Below, one piece after another: positions 26,086-35,068 of a DNA stretch of 64,000 nt (positions within the stretch are counted from its first letter, which is position 1; every line of letters starts with the position of its first letter). The notes beneath the pieces were generated by a model, which saw only the letters and a list, made by a program, of their open reading frames with translations, had not been told where the DNA came from and searched no databases. The stretch covers positions 1,426,001 to 1,490,000 of the forward strand of contig JADJPV010000002.1 of the NCBI GenBank assembly GCA_016713085.1. Direction: 5' to 3'. The DNA comes from Chitinophagaceae bacterium (GTDB taxonomy: Bacteria; Bacteroidota; Bacteroidia; Chitinophagales; Chitinophagaceae). Position numbers and translations under genes: made by a program.

Positions 26086-28428
26086 ATGCGGATAATTAAA
26101 GAACAGAAATCAGAAAAAAAAGAGCAGAACCTGCTGGGGCAGCTTTGGTTTAAGTATTTCCCCTATTGGCCATTGTTTTTTGTTTTTATTTGTTTGTCAG
26201 TTGCCGCGGGCTGGGGATATCTTCAATTTGCCACTCCTCTATACGAATCGAGTGCATCACTTTTAATTAAAGATGAAAAGAAAGGAGAAGACGATTCAAA
26301 AGTAATTGAGTCGCTTAATCAGCTTTCTACGAAAAAGATTATTGAAAATGAATCGGAAGTGATTAAATCAAGGGGCCTGATGTATGAGGTAGTAAAAAAA
26401 CTGTTCTTATATGCACCTGTTTATGAAGAACAAAAACTAAAATCAGTTTCTGCTTATTCCAGTTCACCAATTAAGATTGAAGCAAAATACCCTGATTCTC
26501 TTATTGGTGCTCACGAAAAAATTTCACTTAAATATGATCAGCTAAAACAACAGGTAACTGTTGATAACAAGGTTTATCCAATAAATCAATGGGTTAAAAC
26601 CCCATTTGCTGAATTGAAGTTTATACCAACAGGTGCACAAAACACCGGTGAATTTCCGCTGTTTTTTAATTTATACGAACCAAAGTTAATTGCCTCCATC
26701 CTGTTACAAAAATTACAGGTAAGTTCAGCAAACAAGCTTTCATCTGTAATATTTCTGAAAATTAGAGATGGCAATTCAAGATGCTCAGAAGATATCCTCA
26801 ATGAATTGATGATTGCGTATAATAAAGCTGCCCTAAATGACAGAAATGTTCTTGCAAGTAACACCTTACAATTTCTTGAAGAGCGCCTTAAAAAGGTAGG
26901 TGGACAATTAGATACTATTGAAAATAAGTTACAACAGTATAAAACCAGCAGTGGGGCTGTTGAAATCGGTTCACAGGGGTCAATGTATTTACAAAATGTT
27001 GGAGCTGTTGACCAAAAGCTTGCTGAAGTAAATACTCAGTTAGCCGTATTAAACCAGGTTGAGAACTATGTGAAAGCAAAAAATAATACAGGTGGCATTG
27101 TACCTTCTACTGTTGGAATTTCTGATCCCTTGCTGAGTGAATTAATTACTAAATTATTTAACTCTGAATTGGAGTACGAAAGGCTTAAAAAAACAACTGG
27201 TGAAAATAACCCCACGCTTGTTTCAATAACTGACCAGATTGAAAAAATAAAACCAAGCATTATTGAAAATATCCGAAACCAGAGAAGTGGTTTGGAAGCA
27301 AACAGAAACAATCTCTTTGGTCTTACAAACAGGTATTCATCAATGCTCAGTTCAATACCTCAAAAAGAAAGGAACCTGGTTGAAATCAGCCGTAATCACA
27401 GTATAATAAATAACGTTTATAACTTCCTGCTTCAAAAGAGGGAAGAAACTGCATTATCATTGTCATCAGCCGTAGTTAACAGCAGGATTATTGATAAAGC
27501 ACAATCTTCGTTTGGGCCAGTAAGTCCAAATAACAAGCTGATTTATTTAATTGCTATTGCTGTCTCAATGCTTATTGCAGTCGTTATTATTGCAGCAAAC
27601 GAACTAATTAATCCTACCATTTTATTCCGTCATGAAATTGAAGAATTCACTTCAGTTCCTGTTATTGGCGAGATTTCCTTTAATGAGTCTAAAGAATCAT
27701 TGGTAATCGGTGCAGGTAAACGAAGTTTCATTGCTGAACAATTTCGGAACTTAAGAACTTCCCTTCCATATTTAGGCATTAATGCAAATAAGAAGAAGTT
27801 ATTAATCACCTCTTCTATTTCCGGAGAAGGTAAAAGTTTTGTTTCCGCAAATCTGGGTGTTAGCCTTGCAATGGCAGGTAAAAAAGTTTTGATGCTTGAA
27901 TTTGATCTGAGTAATCCATCTCTCAGCGAAAAATTAAATGTACCTGAAAGTGACATTAAAGGCTTATCAGAATATCTTAAAGGTCAGGCAGAAATTGAAG
28001 AAACTATAAAGAAGACGAACATTCATGAAAATCTATATATTATTTCAGCTGGAAAATTGCCCGATAATCCTTCTGAATTAATTATGGACAAGCGTGTTCA
28101 GGAATTACTTGAAAGTGTAACTGACAGTTTCGACCATATTATTATTGACACTGCGCCAGTTGGTCTTTTATCAGATGCCTATGTTCTTTCGGCCTATTGT
28201 GATGCAGCTCTTTATATAGTCAGGCATAGATATACACCAAAAACAGCTGTGCAAAGGATTGATGAAAACAATAAAATAAATGTACTTAAGAATTTAGCGA
28301 TTGTTTTTAATGGTGTTAAATCAAGAGGATTCAGAAAGAACGGCTATGGGTACGGATATGGATATGGATATATCAGTAATGAAACAAAAAGAGATAAGAA
28401 AAGAGGAGCAAAAACAAGTGCAGCATAG
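26086..28428 (+). CDS. Wzc-like chain-length determinant and tyrosine autokinase
   Basis: 780 residues. A first transmembrane helix (residues about 25-48) starts a Wzz domain with a long periplasmic coiled-coil part (FLEERLKKVGGQLDTIENKLQQY); a second helix lies at about 485-508. The cytoplasmic BY-kinase domain follows: Walker A SSISGEGKSFVSANLG (about 576), Walker A' KKVLMLEFDLSNPSL (about 601) and Walker B HIIIDTAPVGLLSDA (about 684). The C-terminus has a short tyrosine cluster, GYGYGYGYGY, the likely autophosphorylation site. The protein controls polymer length and export with the Wza-like protein. The Walker A' segment lacks the usual arginine after the second aspartate-like position, which is unusual. 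Confidence 0.93.
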   Translation: MRIIKEQKSEKKEQNLLGQLWFKYFPYWPLFFVFICLSVAAGWGYLQFATPLYESSASLLIKDEKKGEDDSKVIESLNQLSTKKIIENESEVIKSRGLMYEVVKKLFLYAPVYEEQKLKSVSAYSSSPIKIEAKYPDSLIGAHEKISLKYDQLKQQVTVDNKVYPINQWVKTPFAELKFIPTGAQNTGEFPLFFNLYEPKLIASILLQKLQVSSANKLSSVIFLKIRDGNSRCSEDILNELMIAYNKAALNDRNVLASNTLQFLEERLKKVGGQLDTIENKLQQYKTSSGAVEIGSQGSMYLQNVGAVDQKLAEVNTQLAVLNQVENYVKAKNNTGGIVPSTVGISDPLLSELITKLFNSELEYERLKKTTGENNPTLVSITDQIEKIKPSIIENIRNQRSGLEANRNNLFGLTNRYSSMLSSIPQKERNLVEISRNHSIINNVYNFLLQKREETALSLSSAVVNSRIIDKAQSSFGPVSPNNKLIYLIAIAVSMLIAVVIIAANELINPTILFRHEIEEFTSVPVIGEISFNESKESLVIGAGKRSFIAEQFRNLRTSLPYLGINANKKKLLITSSISGEGKSFVSANLGVSLAMAGKKVLMLEFDLSNPSLSEKLNVPESDIKGLSEYLKGQAEIEETIKKTNIHENLYIISAGKLPDNPSELIMDKRVQELLESVTDSFDHIIIDTAPVGLLSDAYVLSAYCDAALYIVRHRYTPKTAVQRIDENNKINVLKNLAIVFNGVKSRGFRKNGYGYGYGYGYISNETKRDKKRGAKTSAA

Positions 28429-28590
28429 TTAATTAAGACTTATTGACTGGTATTTTTTTCAATATTTACCGGAATAATCAACAAGATGACAACATATATA
28501 TAATTATCCACGTGACTAACCTTGGCGAAGCCATTTCTATGAATAATCAACTAAAGGCTGTAAGCTTTTTTCCAATTAATGATTAACCGC

Positions 28591-28607
28591 CGGAAATAAG
28601 ATTTCCG
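28591..28607. promoter_or_regulatory. Small hairpin in the UpxY leader
   Basis: CGGAAAT (28591-28597) and ATTTCCG (28601-28607) form a perfect 7-bp stem with a 3-nt loop, 35 bp before the UpxY-like start, in the 214-bp gap after the Wzc-like gene. Confidence 0.4.
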
Positions 28608-28642
28608 TTTAATTTAAAAAAAGCAAACCCAAGCCCGTTATT

Positions 28643-29185
28643 ATGAACAACACAAAAAATTGGTACGCAGTTTACACCCGCCCAAGAGCAGAAAAAAAGG
28701 TGGCAGATGCGCTTACAAAGAAGAAAATTGAAAACTTCTCACCCATTAACAAAGTTATACGGCAATGGAGCGACCGTAAGAAAATTGTTTATGAGCCATT
28801 ATTTACATCTTATGTTTTTATAAAAGTTTCAGAACTTGAACTTTCAAGTATAAGACAAACTGACGGCGTTATTAACCTTGTATACTGGTTAAATAAACCT
28901 GCCGTTATCCGGGAATCTGAAATTGAAGCAGTGAAGCGTTTCCTGACCGAAAATGAAAACGTAAAACTTGAAAGAACTCCTATCGGCATAAATGATAATG
29001 TACGGATTTTAGGCGGCCCTTTAATGGAGTATGAAGGACAAGTTCTTTCAACAAAAAACAAGACAATTAAGGTTTACCTGCCTTCAATGGGCTATTTAAT
29101 GTATGCAGAAATTGAAAATTCAAATGTTGAAGTAATAACAAAAACAATTCCTTCCATTTATACACCACTAAAAATGGTAAAATGA
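28643..29185 (+). CDS. UpxY-family transcription antiterminator (NusG-like)
   Basis: 180 residues. The N-terminal NGN domain is plain: NWYAVYTRPRAEKKVADALTKKKIENFSPINKVIRQWSDRKKIVYEPLFTSYVFIKV. A KOW-like C-terminal part follows (GINDNVRILGGPLMEYEGQVLSTKNKTIKVYLPSMGYLMYAEI). UpxY-type NusG paralogues travel with Bacteroidota capsule and exopolysaccharide operons and let RNA polymerase read through terminators in their own operon. A perfect 46-bp palindrome begins 6 bp after the stop, placing a candidate target right next to the gene. Confidence 0.9.
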   Translation: MNNTKNWYAVYTRPRAEKKVADALTKKKIENFSPINKVIRQWSDRKKIVYEPLFTSYVFIKVSELELSSIRQTDGVINLVYWLNKPAVIRESEIEAVKRFLTENENVKLERTPIGINDNVRILGGPLMEYEGQVLSTKNKTIKVYLPSMGYLMYAEIENSNVEVITKTIPSIYTPLKMVK

Positions 29186-29191
29186 CAAATC

Positions 29192-29237
29192 TTATTTGCT
29201 TGATCACAGTAAAATTTTACTGTGATCAAGCAAATAA
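29192..29237. terminator. Perfect 46-bp palindrome after the UpxY gene
   Basis: 23 bp from 29192 (TTATTTGCTTGATCACAGTA then AAA) are followed at once by their exact reverse complement (TTTTACTGTGATCAAGCAAA then TAA). There is no loop and no long T-tract after it. It can fold as a very stable RNA hairpin, and is placed where an antiterminated terminator would be expected; an operator is the alternative. Confidence 0.8.
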
Positions 29238-29376
29238 ATCATCTAAGAAAACCTGATTTTGCTAATTTGGTTTTTCCTTAGTAGAACCTTATCTATAATT
29301 TCATATACATTATTTCCTGAATTAGTTTTTCTGCAATACCTTTATTTGTAACCCTAACTACGAAAACTCTTACCGA

Positions 29377-29775
29377 ATGCCACTCGATGAAGTTAAAATA
29401 ATACAGCTGCCAAAATTTTTAGACGAACGTGGAAATTTGTCTTTTTTTGAAAATGACAACCATGTGCCTTTTTCCATTTCCAGAGCCTATTGGATTTATG
29501 ATGTTCCGGGTGGTGAAGTAAGGGGTGGACATGCTTACAAAACTCTTCAGGAATTTATAGTTGCTTTATCCGGCAGTTTTGATGTCATCCTAAATGATGG
29601 GAAAGAAGAAAAGAGATTTTCATTAAACCGATCATATATGGGTTTGTATGTCCCAAAAATGATCTGGAGGCAAATGGAAAATTTTTCTACCAACTCTTTG
29701 GTTCTGATTGTAGCTGACCAGGAATATAAAGAGTCAGAATACATCCGGGATTTTAACGAATTTCAAAACTTGTAA
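29377..29775 (+). CDS. FdtA/QdtA-like sugar 3,4-ketoisomerase, first copy
   Basis: 132 residues, a small cupin of the FdtA/WxcM type. These enzymes isomerise dTDP-4-keto-6-deoxyhexose to the 3-keto form before transamination. Visible motifs: IIQLPKFLDERGNLSFFEN, RAYWIYDVPGGEVRGGHAYKTLQEFIVALSGSFDVILNDGKEEKRF and LYVPKMIWRQMENFS. The usual RGxHAHK motif reads RGGHAYK here: the second histidine, important in characterised FdtA-type enzymes, is a tyrosine. The next gene is a paralogue that keeps both histidines, so this copy may act on another substrate or be non-catalytic. Confidence 0.8.
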   Translation: MPLDEVKIIQLPKFLDERGNLSFFENDNHVPFSISRAYWIYDVPGGEVRGGHAYKTLQEFIVALSGSFDVILNDGKEEKRFSLNRSYMGLYVPKMIWRQMENFSTNSLVLIVADQEYKESEYIRDFNEFQNL

Positions 29776-29779
29776 CCTT

Positions 29780-30214
29780 ATGATTACTTTACACGCAAAC
29801 GTTAACGACTGCAGACTTATTGATTTGCCGAAAATACAAAACAGAGCCGGTAACATTACACCTGTTCAGGGAATGGAAGATGTTCCTTTCGAAATAAAAC
29901 GCATTTACTATCTGTATGACACTCCGGGAGGCGAATCAAGAGGTGGCCATGCTCATAAAAATCTTCATCAGCTGATTGTTGCAGCAAGTGGCAGCTTTGA
30001 AGTAACATTGAATGACGGAAAAGAATCAAAAAAATTCTACCTCAATCATCCATACTACGGTTTATTAATTGTTCCCGGAATCTGGAGAGAATTACAAAAT
30101 TTTTCTTCCGGTTCTATTTGCCTGGTTTTAGCTTCTGACAAGTATTATGAAGATGACTATCTCAGGCATTATAAAGATTATTTAAATTTCATCAGAAATG
30201 GAAAACTAAACTGA
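29780..30214 (+). CDS. FdtA/QdtA-like sugar 3,4-ketoisomerase, second copy
   Basis: 144 residues, a close relative of the preceding gene, starting 4 bp after it. It has the complete motif GGESRGGHAHKNLHQLIVAASGSFEVTLNDGKESKKF and GLLIVPGIWRELQNFSSGSICLVLASDKYYEDDYLR. This is the better candidate for the working 3,4-ketoisomerase that feeds the DegT-type aminotransferase at 33915, giving a 3-amino-3,6-dideoxyhexose. The enzymes that make the dTDP-4-keto-6-deoxyhexose (RmlA, RmlB) are not in the window. Confidence 0.87.
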   Translation: MITLHANVNDCRLIDLPKIQNRAGNITPVQGMEDVPFEIKRIYYLYDTPGGESRGGHAHKNLHQLIVAASGSFEVTLNDGKESKKFYLNHPYYGLLIVPGIWRELQNFSSGSICLVLASDKYYEDDYLRHYKDYLNFIRNGKLN

Positions 30215-30299
30215 TTAATTAATAGAAGTATTTCGTAACCCTGTTTACGAAATATTATACTGCCCTAAACCCAAGTAAATACCCTTTAATTTCTGTAAA

Positions 30300-31364
30300 A
30301 TGAAAACAATTTGTTACCGGAGCCGGTGGAGCACCAGCAGAAGGAGTCATAAATTCGCTTTTATTTGCCGACCCAAATGAAAAATAATCGGTATGGGAAG
30401 CGATCCATTCGATTTAGTTCTATCCAATTCAAATAAAAAATATCTTGTACATTATGCAAACAGTTGTGACTATAAGAAAGAAGTAATAAAAGTTCTTTCA
30501 CTTGAACGTCCTGAATTTGTATTTTTTATTAATGATCTGGAGACTTATGAAATTTCAAAACACCGGGAAGATATTCATCAGTTAGGAACAAAAACATATA
30601 TGCCAAAAGATGAAGTTATCGATACCTGTATCAACAAATACAAAAGCTATAACAAATGGGCGCAGGCAGGCATAAAAGTCCCTAAAAACAAGCTGATAAA
30701 AAATGAACATGATTTAAAAGAAGCTTTTGATCAACTTGCAGACAATGATGGGAAAATCTGGCTAAGAGCCTCTTCCATTGGTGGTGGTGGCAAAGGAGCT
30801 CTTCCTACAAATGACTATGAGTTTGCGAAACGTTGGATTAACCGTTATAATGGATGGAATGATTTTGTTGCCGCAGAACTATTAACACCTGATACGGTAA
30901 CCTGGCTCTCTATATGGTATCATGGTGAATTGGTAGTGGCTCAAACACGAATCAGAAAAAGCTGGGCTCATAGCAGCCGTACAGTTTCTGGAATAACCGG
31001 GGTTACCAAGGTAGGGCAAACTTATTCAAATGACATTGTTACAACTGTTGCCCTTGATTCAATTAGAGCAATTGATCCAGAGCCGCATGGAATTTATGGG
31101 GTTGACATGGGATATGACAAGCAGGGGTTTCCAAACCCAACAGAAATAAATATTTCAAGGTTTTTTACAACAATCCTTTTCTTTACACAAGCGGGGTTAA
31201 ACATGCCGAAAATAGTGAGAGACATTGCCCTTAAAAATGAATTCCCTTCCTTATCAAAAAAAATCAACCCTTTGCCTGATGGTTTGTTCTGGATGCGGGG
31301 TATGGATACTTTGCCAAAATTAATGACACAAAAAGATATTGATAACACACTTATAACTGTTTAA
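30300..31364 (+). CDS. ATP-grasp carboxylate-amine ligase-like protein, frameshifted at the N-terminus
   Basis: The uninterrupted part is 323 residues and has ATP-grasp features: KIWLRASSIGGGGKGALPTNDYEFAKRWI, AELLTPDTVTWLSIWYHGELVVAQTRIRK and GIYGVDMGYDKQGFPNPTEINISRFF (metal-binding Glu/Asn region). The true N-terminus is upstream: ATG 30300 opens MKTI, then after small indels near 30308-30312 comes VTGAGGAPAEGVINSLLFADPNEK, and adding one base to the A5 run 30380-30384 joins this to IIGMGSDPFDLVLSN. Such proteins (PylC/CarB-like) join a carboxylate to an amine using ATP. Its product may be an amino-acid-type group for the polysaccharide, given the FemAB-like gene nearby; that is inference. 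Confidence 0.75.
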
Positions 31365-31414
31365 CAAAAACACTTTAAAACAGATTCAAATATTGATCCT
31401 CTTAACAAATTCGC

Positions 31415-32055
31415 ATGAACATCTTCTTCGATCTTGATGGAACCTTAATTGATGCAAGAATGAGGTTATACAGTCTGTTTTGCGACTTAACCGGCCAAAC
31501 AATTCTGGATTTTAATAATTATTGGGAATTGAAAAGAAGCATGCATGATCAACGCTGGATTCTTTGTAACATCTTAAAATATTCTGATTTACAAGCCTCT
31601 GATTTCAAAAAAGACTGGCTTGAAAATATTGAAAAGAAAAATACCTGAATTTTGACAATCTCTTTCCATTCACGATCAGTTCTTTGGAGCATTTTAAGGA
31701 ATTAGGCTTTTCCCTGTATATTATTACAGCCAGGCAAAATAAGGCCGCAACATTGAAACAACTATTAACCATAGGACTAACGGATTATTTCACTGATTGT
31801 TTTATTGCTTCATCACCAAAAACAAAAGCAGAAGAAATCCGGTTGCAGGGGATTACGCTCACTGAAAATGACTTTATAGTTGGGGATACACCAGAGGATG
31901 TTCAAACAGCAAAAAGCCTCAACATAAAAAGCATATCTGTTCTTTCAGGGTTTTATAACATGGCTGCTTTACTTGATTCAAATCCTGATTATATTGCCGG
32001 AGATATCAGCAAGATTCAGGATTATATAAAATCTATGAATACACATAAAAACTAA
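31415..32055 (+). CDS. HAD-family phosphatase, frameshifted
   Basis: Two pieces of one HAD hydrolase. The first has the nucleophile motif MNIFFDLDGTLIDARMRLYSLFCDLTG, the second has the threonine motif region (FSLYIITARQNKAATLKQLLTIGL) and the metal-binding GDTPEDVQTAKSLNIKSISV. Adding one base to the A5 run 31637-31641 gives a continuous reading EKKKYLNFDNLFPFTISSLEHFKELGF, about 213 residues, the normal size. It stops 2 bp before the FemAB-like gene. The substrate is unknown; in this setting a phosphosugar or phospho-intermediate is likely. Confidence 0.83.
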
Positions 32056-32057
32056 AA

Positions 32058-33065
32058 ATGGAAATTACTGTTGAACAATACAACCAATCACTCGAATCAA
32101 CCTGGGATAAATTTATTGAGGATAACAACAGGAATGCAACCTTTCTGCATTCAAGAAAATTCTTTAATCACAACCCTCAAAACCAGAAAGATGATACCTC
32201 TCTCCTGTTTTATAAAAACGGAAAGCTGAAAGCCGTTTTACCTGCCTGTTTAATGGAAATCAATGGGTTACTAACTTTCATCTCTCACCCAAGAAGTACA
32301 TATGGAGGCTTTATTGTTGATGAATCGATTGGTGTGGAAGAGGCAATAGCAATTGTTGAAGAAACGATCAACTTTGCTAAAAGTAAGAATGCAGAAGAAA
32401 TTATCATCCGGAATCCCTTCAGGATTTTTTATCAACTTCCTTCTGATGAAACAGATTATGCCATGTGGTTTCATGGTTTTTCCATTAAAAGCCGAGAACT
32501 CGAATGTGCAATCAAATTGTGTGCTGATCCGGAATCCAGATATGAAGACGGGACAAAGCGAAGTGTAAAAAAAGCATTAAAATCGGCTGTTTCCGTTAGA
32601 GAAACCGATGACTATGAGTTGTTTTGGCAGCATTTAAGTGCTAATCTATCAGAAAAGCATGGAGCCAAACCAACTCATACTATAGAACAGTTCTATCAAC
32701 TGAAAAATCAGGTATCTGAAGACAAAATAAAGCTCATTGGCGCCTTTATTGACGAAAAACTAGTGGGTGGAATTGTGCTTTTTATCAGTAAACCAAATGT
32801 TTTGCACGCACAATATATTGCTTCAGATCTTAACTATCAGAATTCAAGACCTTTGAATGCAGTTATTGATTACATTCTTAAATGGGGATGGGAACAGGGA
32901 TTTAGTTATCTGAACCTTGGTTCCGCAAATGAGGAAGCAGGAAGAAAAATAAATTTCGGCCTTTTTCGATTTAAAGAGGGATTTGGAGGCAGAGGGGTTC
33001 TCCGGGAAACTATGCATATGAAATTAAACAGCCCGAAGATTAATAGTAGTACTGAAACTCAATAA
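32058..33065 (+). CDS. FemAB/GNAT-like acyltransferase
   Basis: 335 residues. It resembles the double-GNAT FemAB/peptidoglycan-bridge type transferases that hand an amino acid or acyl group to an amine: WDKFIEDNNRNATFLHSRKFF at the N-terminus, TFISHPRSTYGGFIVDE and the second-domain segment LIGAFIDEKLVGGIVLFISKPNVLHAQYIASDLNYQNSRPLNAVIDYILKWGWEQGFSYLNLGSANEE, ending with GLFRFKEGFGGRGVLRETMHMKL. It is tightly coupled with the HAD and ATP-grasp genes. A role in decorating the polysaccharide subunit with an amino-acid-like group is inference. Confidence 0.78.
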   Translation: MEITVEQYNQSLESTWDKFIEDNNRNATFLHSRKFFNHNPQNQKDDTSLLFYKNGKLKAVLPACLMEINGLLTFISHPRSTYGGFIVDESIGVEEAIAIVEETINFAKSKNAEEIIIRNPFRIFYQLPSDETDYAMWFHGFSIKSRELECAIKLCADPESRYEDGTKRSVKKALKSAVSVRETDDYELFWQHLSANLSEKHGAKPTHTIEQFYQLKNQVSEDKIKLIGAFIDEKLVGGIVLFISKPNVLHAQYIASDLNYQNSRPLNAVIDYILKWGWEQGFSYLNLGSANEEAGRKINFGLFRFKEGFGGRGVLRETMHMKLNSPKINSSTETQ

Positions 33066-33144
33066 ATTGAACTGAATTTCGTTCTTAACCCTGAATATGC
33101 CCCTCGTACAGGTATATTTTATAACCAATTCTAATAAAATTCAC

Positions 33145-33837
33145 ATGAAAACTAAAAAATTAGTCATTTACGGGCTCGGCGAAACTGCTGACTTAGCGTA
33201 TGAATATTTCACCTATGATTCAATCTATGAAGTAGTAGCATTTGCTGTTGATAAAGAATATAAAACAGAAAACTTACACCTGGGATTACCAGTAATAGAT
33301 TTTGAGCTTATCGAAAGTATCTACCCCAAAACTGATATTGAATTATTTGTAGGAGCATCATTCACTAAGCTGAACAGATCCAGGATGAAAATGTACAATG
33401 CAGCAAAAGCAAAGGGATACACTTGCGCCAGTTATATCAGCTCAAAAGCTTTTATATGGCATAATGCAGAAATAGGTGAAAATGCCTTTGTACTGGAGAA
33501 TAACGTCATTCAGCACAAGGTGAAAATTGGCAATAATGTAATATTATGGAGTGGAAATCATATTGGACATCAAACCATTATTGAAGACAATGTTACCCTC
33601 TCTTCTCATTGTGTCATTTCCGGTTTTTGCACAATTGGAGCAAATTCATTTCTTGGAGTAAACTGTACTTTTAACGATAAAATAAAACTGGGCAAAGACA
33701 ACTTTGTTGGAAGCGGTGCCTTAATTGTAAAAAATACAGAAGACGGAAAGTTAATGATTGGCGCTCCGGCTAAACCTTCTGCCATCAGTACATATGATTT
33801 TTTTAAAATCCCCCAATTAACAATATCAGTAAACTAA
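33145..33837 (+). CDS. PglD-like sugar acyltransferase (left-handed beta-helix)
   Basis: 230 residues from the ATG at 33145, preferred because KKLVIYGLGETADLAYEYF begins the Rossmann-like PglD domain at once. The C-terminal half is a left-handed parallel beta-helix of hexapeptide repeats (AEIGENAFVLENNVIQHKVKIGNNVILWSGNHIGHQTIIEDNVTLSSHCVISGFCTIGANSF). PglD-type enzymes acetylate the 4-amino group of UDP-sugars; in the FdtA/FdtB setting the homologous acyltransferase acts on the 3-amino sugar. It lies directly before the aminotransferase. Confidence 0.85.
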   Translation: MKTKKLVIYGLGETADLAYEYFTYDSIYEVVAFAVDKEYKTENLHLGLPVIDFELIESIYPKTDIELFVGASFTKLNRSRMKMYNAAKAKGYTCASYISSKAFIWHNAEIGENAFVLENNVIQHKVKIGNNVILWSGNHIGHQTIIEDNVTLSSHCVISGFCTIGANSFLGVNCTFNDKIKLGKDNFVGSGALIVKNTEDGKLMIGAPAKPSAISTYDFFKIPQLTISVN

Positions 33838-33914
33838 AAAATACTGATACATTTTTGAAATTACTAACCAAAACGCTAACATTATTATAGTGAAACATTT
33901 AAACCACCACTTGC

Positions 33915-35033
33915 ATGATTAAGTTCCTTGATATAAAAAAAATCAATGAGCAGTATGCCCTGGAACTTAAATCTGCGGCTTCAGAAGTCATTGATTCCGG
34001 CTGGTTTTTGCTGGGAGAAAAGGTGAAACTGTTTGAAGCCAATCTAAAGAAATTTATTGGTGTAAATCATGCCATTGGTGTTGCAAATGGTTTAGATGCA
34101 TTGCGTCTGATCTTGAATGCTTATATGAAAATGGGTGTCTTAAAAGAAGGCGATGAAATAATTGTACCGGCTAATACATATATAGCAAGTATCCTTGCCA
34201 TTACAGACAACCGTTTAACGCCTGTTTTAGTTGAGCCAGATATTGATACTTACAATCTTGATATTTCAAAAATTGAAAAGCATATAACCAGTCGTACCAA
34301 AGCCATTATGACCGTTCACTTATACGGACGTATTGCATGGTCAGAACAATTAACGGAGCTGGCAAAAAAATACAACTTAAAAATTATCGAAGATAATGCT
34401 CAGGCTATTGGAGCATCTTACAATGGCATAAAATCAGGCGCCTTAGGAGATGCTGCAGGATTTAGTTTTTACCCAGGAAAAAACTTAGGTGCACTTGGTG
34501 ATGCAGGCGCAGTAACAACAAATGATAAGGAACTGGCAGATATTGTTCGTGCACTGGCCAATTATGGTTCGCATAAGAAATATGAAAATATTTACCAGGG
34601 GTTAAACAGCAGGCTCGATGAAATACAAGCTGCTTTTCTTGATATTAAACTGAAGTATTTAGAAAATGAGAATAAATACCGCAGGCAAATAGCAAACTAC
34701 TATATTTCAAATATCAGTAACCCATCAATCATTCTGCCTACTTCACCTGAAAGTGAAGAAGAACATGTTTGGCATCTGTTTGTTGTAAGAGCAACCAACA
34801 GGGATCACCTTCATAAATATCTTGAGAGCAACCAGATACAGAGTTTAATTCATTATCCGATCCCGCCTCATAAACAGGCGGCCTATATTGAATTAAAACA
34901 CCAAAGCTTACCTGTAACAGATGAAATTCATAACCATGTTTTGAGTTTACCCGTAAGCCCTGTGTTAACTCAAAAAGAAATTCTTGAGGTGGTAGAAGCA
35001 ATTAATCAATACAACGAAAAAATTGTTTTATAA
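33915..35033 (+). CDS. DegT/DnrJ/EryC1/StrS-family sugar aminotransferase
   Basis: 372 residues. PLP enzyme of the nucleotide-sugar aminotransferase family: MIKFLDIKKINEQYALELKSAASEVIDSGWFLLGEKVKLFE, the pocket NGLDALRLILNAY, EDNAQAIGASYNGIKSGALGDAAGFSFYPGKNLGALGDAGAV (the lysine of YPGKNLGALGD forms the Schiff base), NSRLDEIQAAFLDIKL and HVWHLFVVR. With the ketoisomerase and the acyltransferase it fits the making of dTDP-3-acylamino-3,6-dideoxy-hexose (FdtA-FdtB-FdtC type). Which isomer (fucose- or quinovose-type) cannot be told. Confidence 0.92.
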   Translation: MIKFLDIKKINEQYALELKSAASEVIDSGWFLLGEKVKLFEANLKKFIGVNHAIGVANGLDALRLILNAYMKMGVLKEGDEIIVPANTYIASILAITDNRLTPVLVEPDIDTYNLDISKIEKHITSRTKAIMTVHLYGRIAWSEQLTELAKKYNLKIIEDNAQAIGASYNGIKSGALGDAAGFSFYPGKNLGALGDAGAVTTNDKELADIVRALANYGSHKKYENIYQGLNSRLDEIQAAFLDIKLKYLENENKYRRQIANYYISNISNPSIILPTSPESEEEHVWHLFVVRATNRDHLHKYLESNQIQSLIHYPIPPHKQAAYIELKHQSLPVTDEIHNHVLSLPVSPVLTQKEILEVVEAINQYNEKIVL

Positions 35034-35068
35034 ATTCTACCAGCTCTATTCGCTACCCAAAAGAAACA

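Noticed and set aside
28342..28372. GGATATGGATATGG DNA repeat as a contingency locus
   Set aside because: It encodes the GY repeat typical of the tyrosine tails of Wzc-like kinases and its unit is six bases, so length change would not break the frame.
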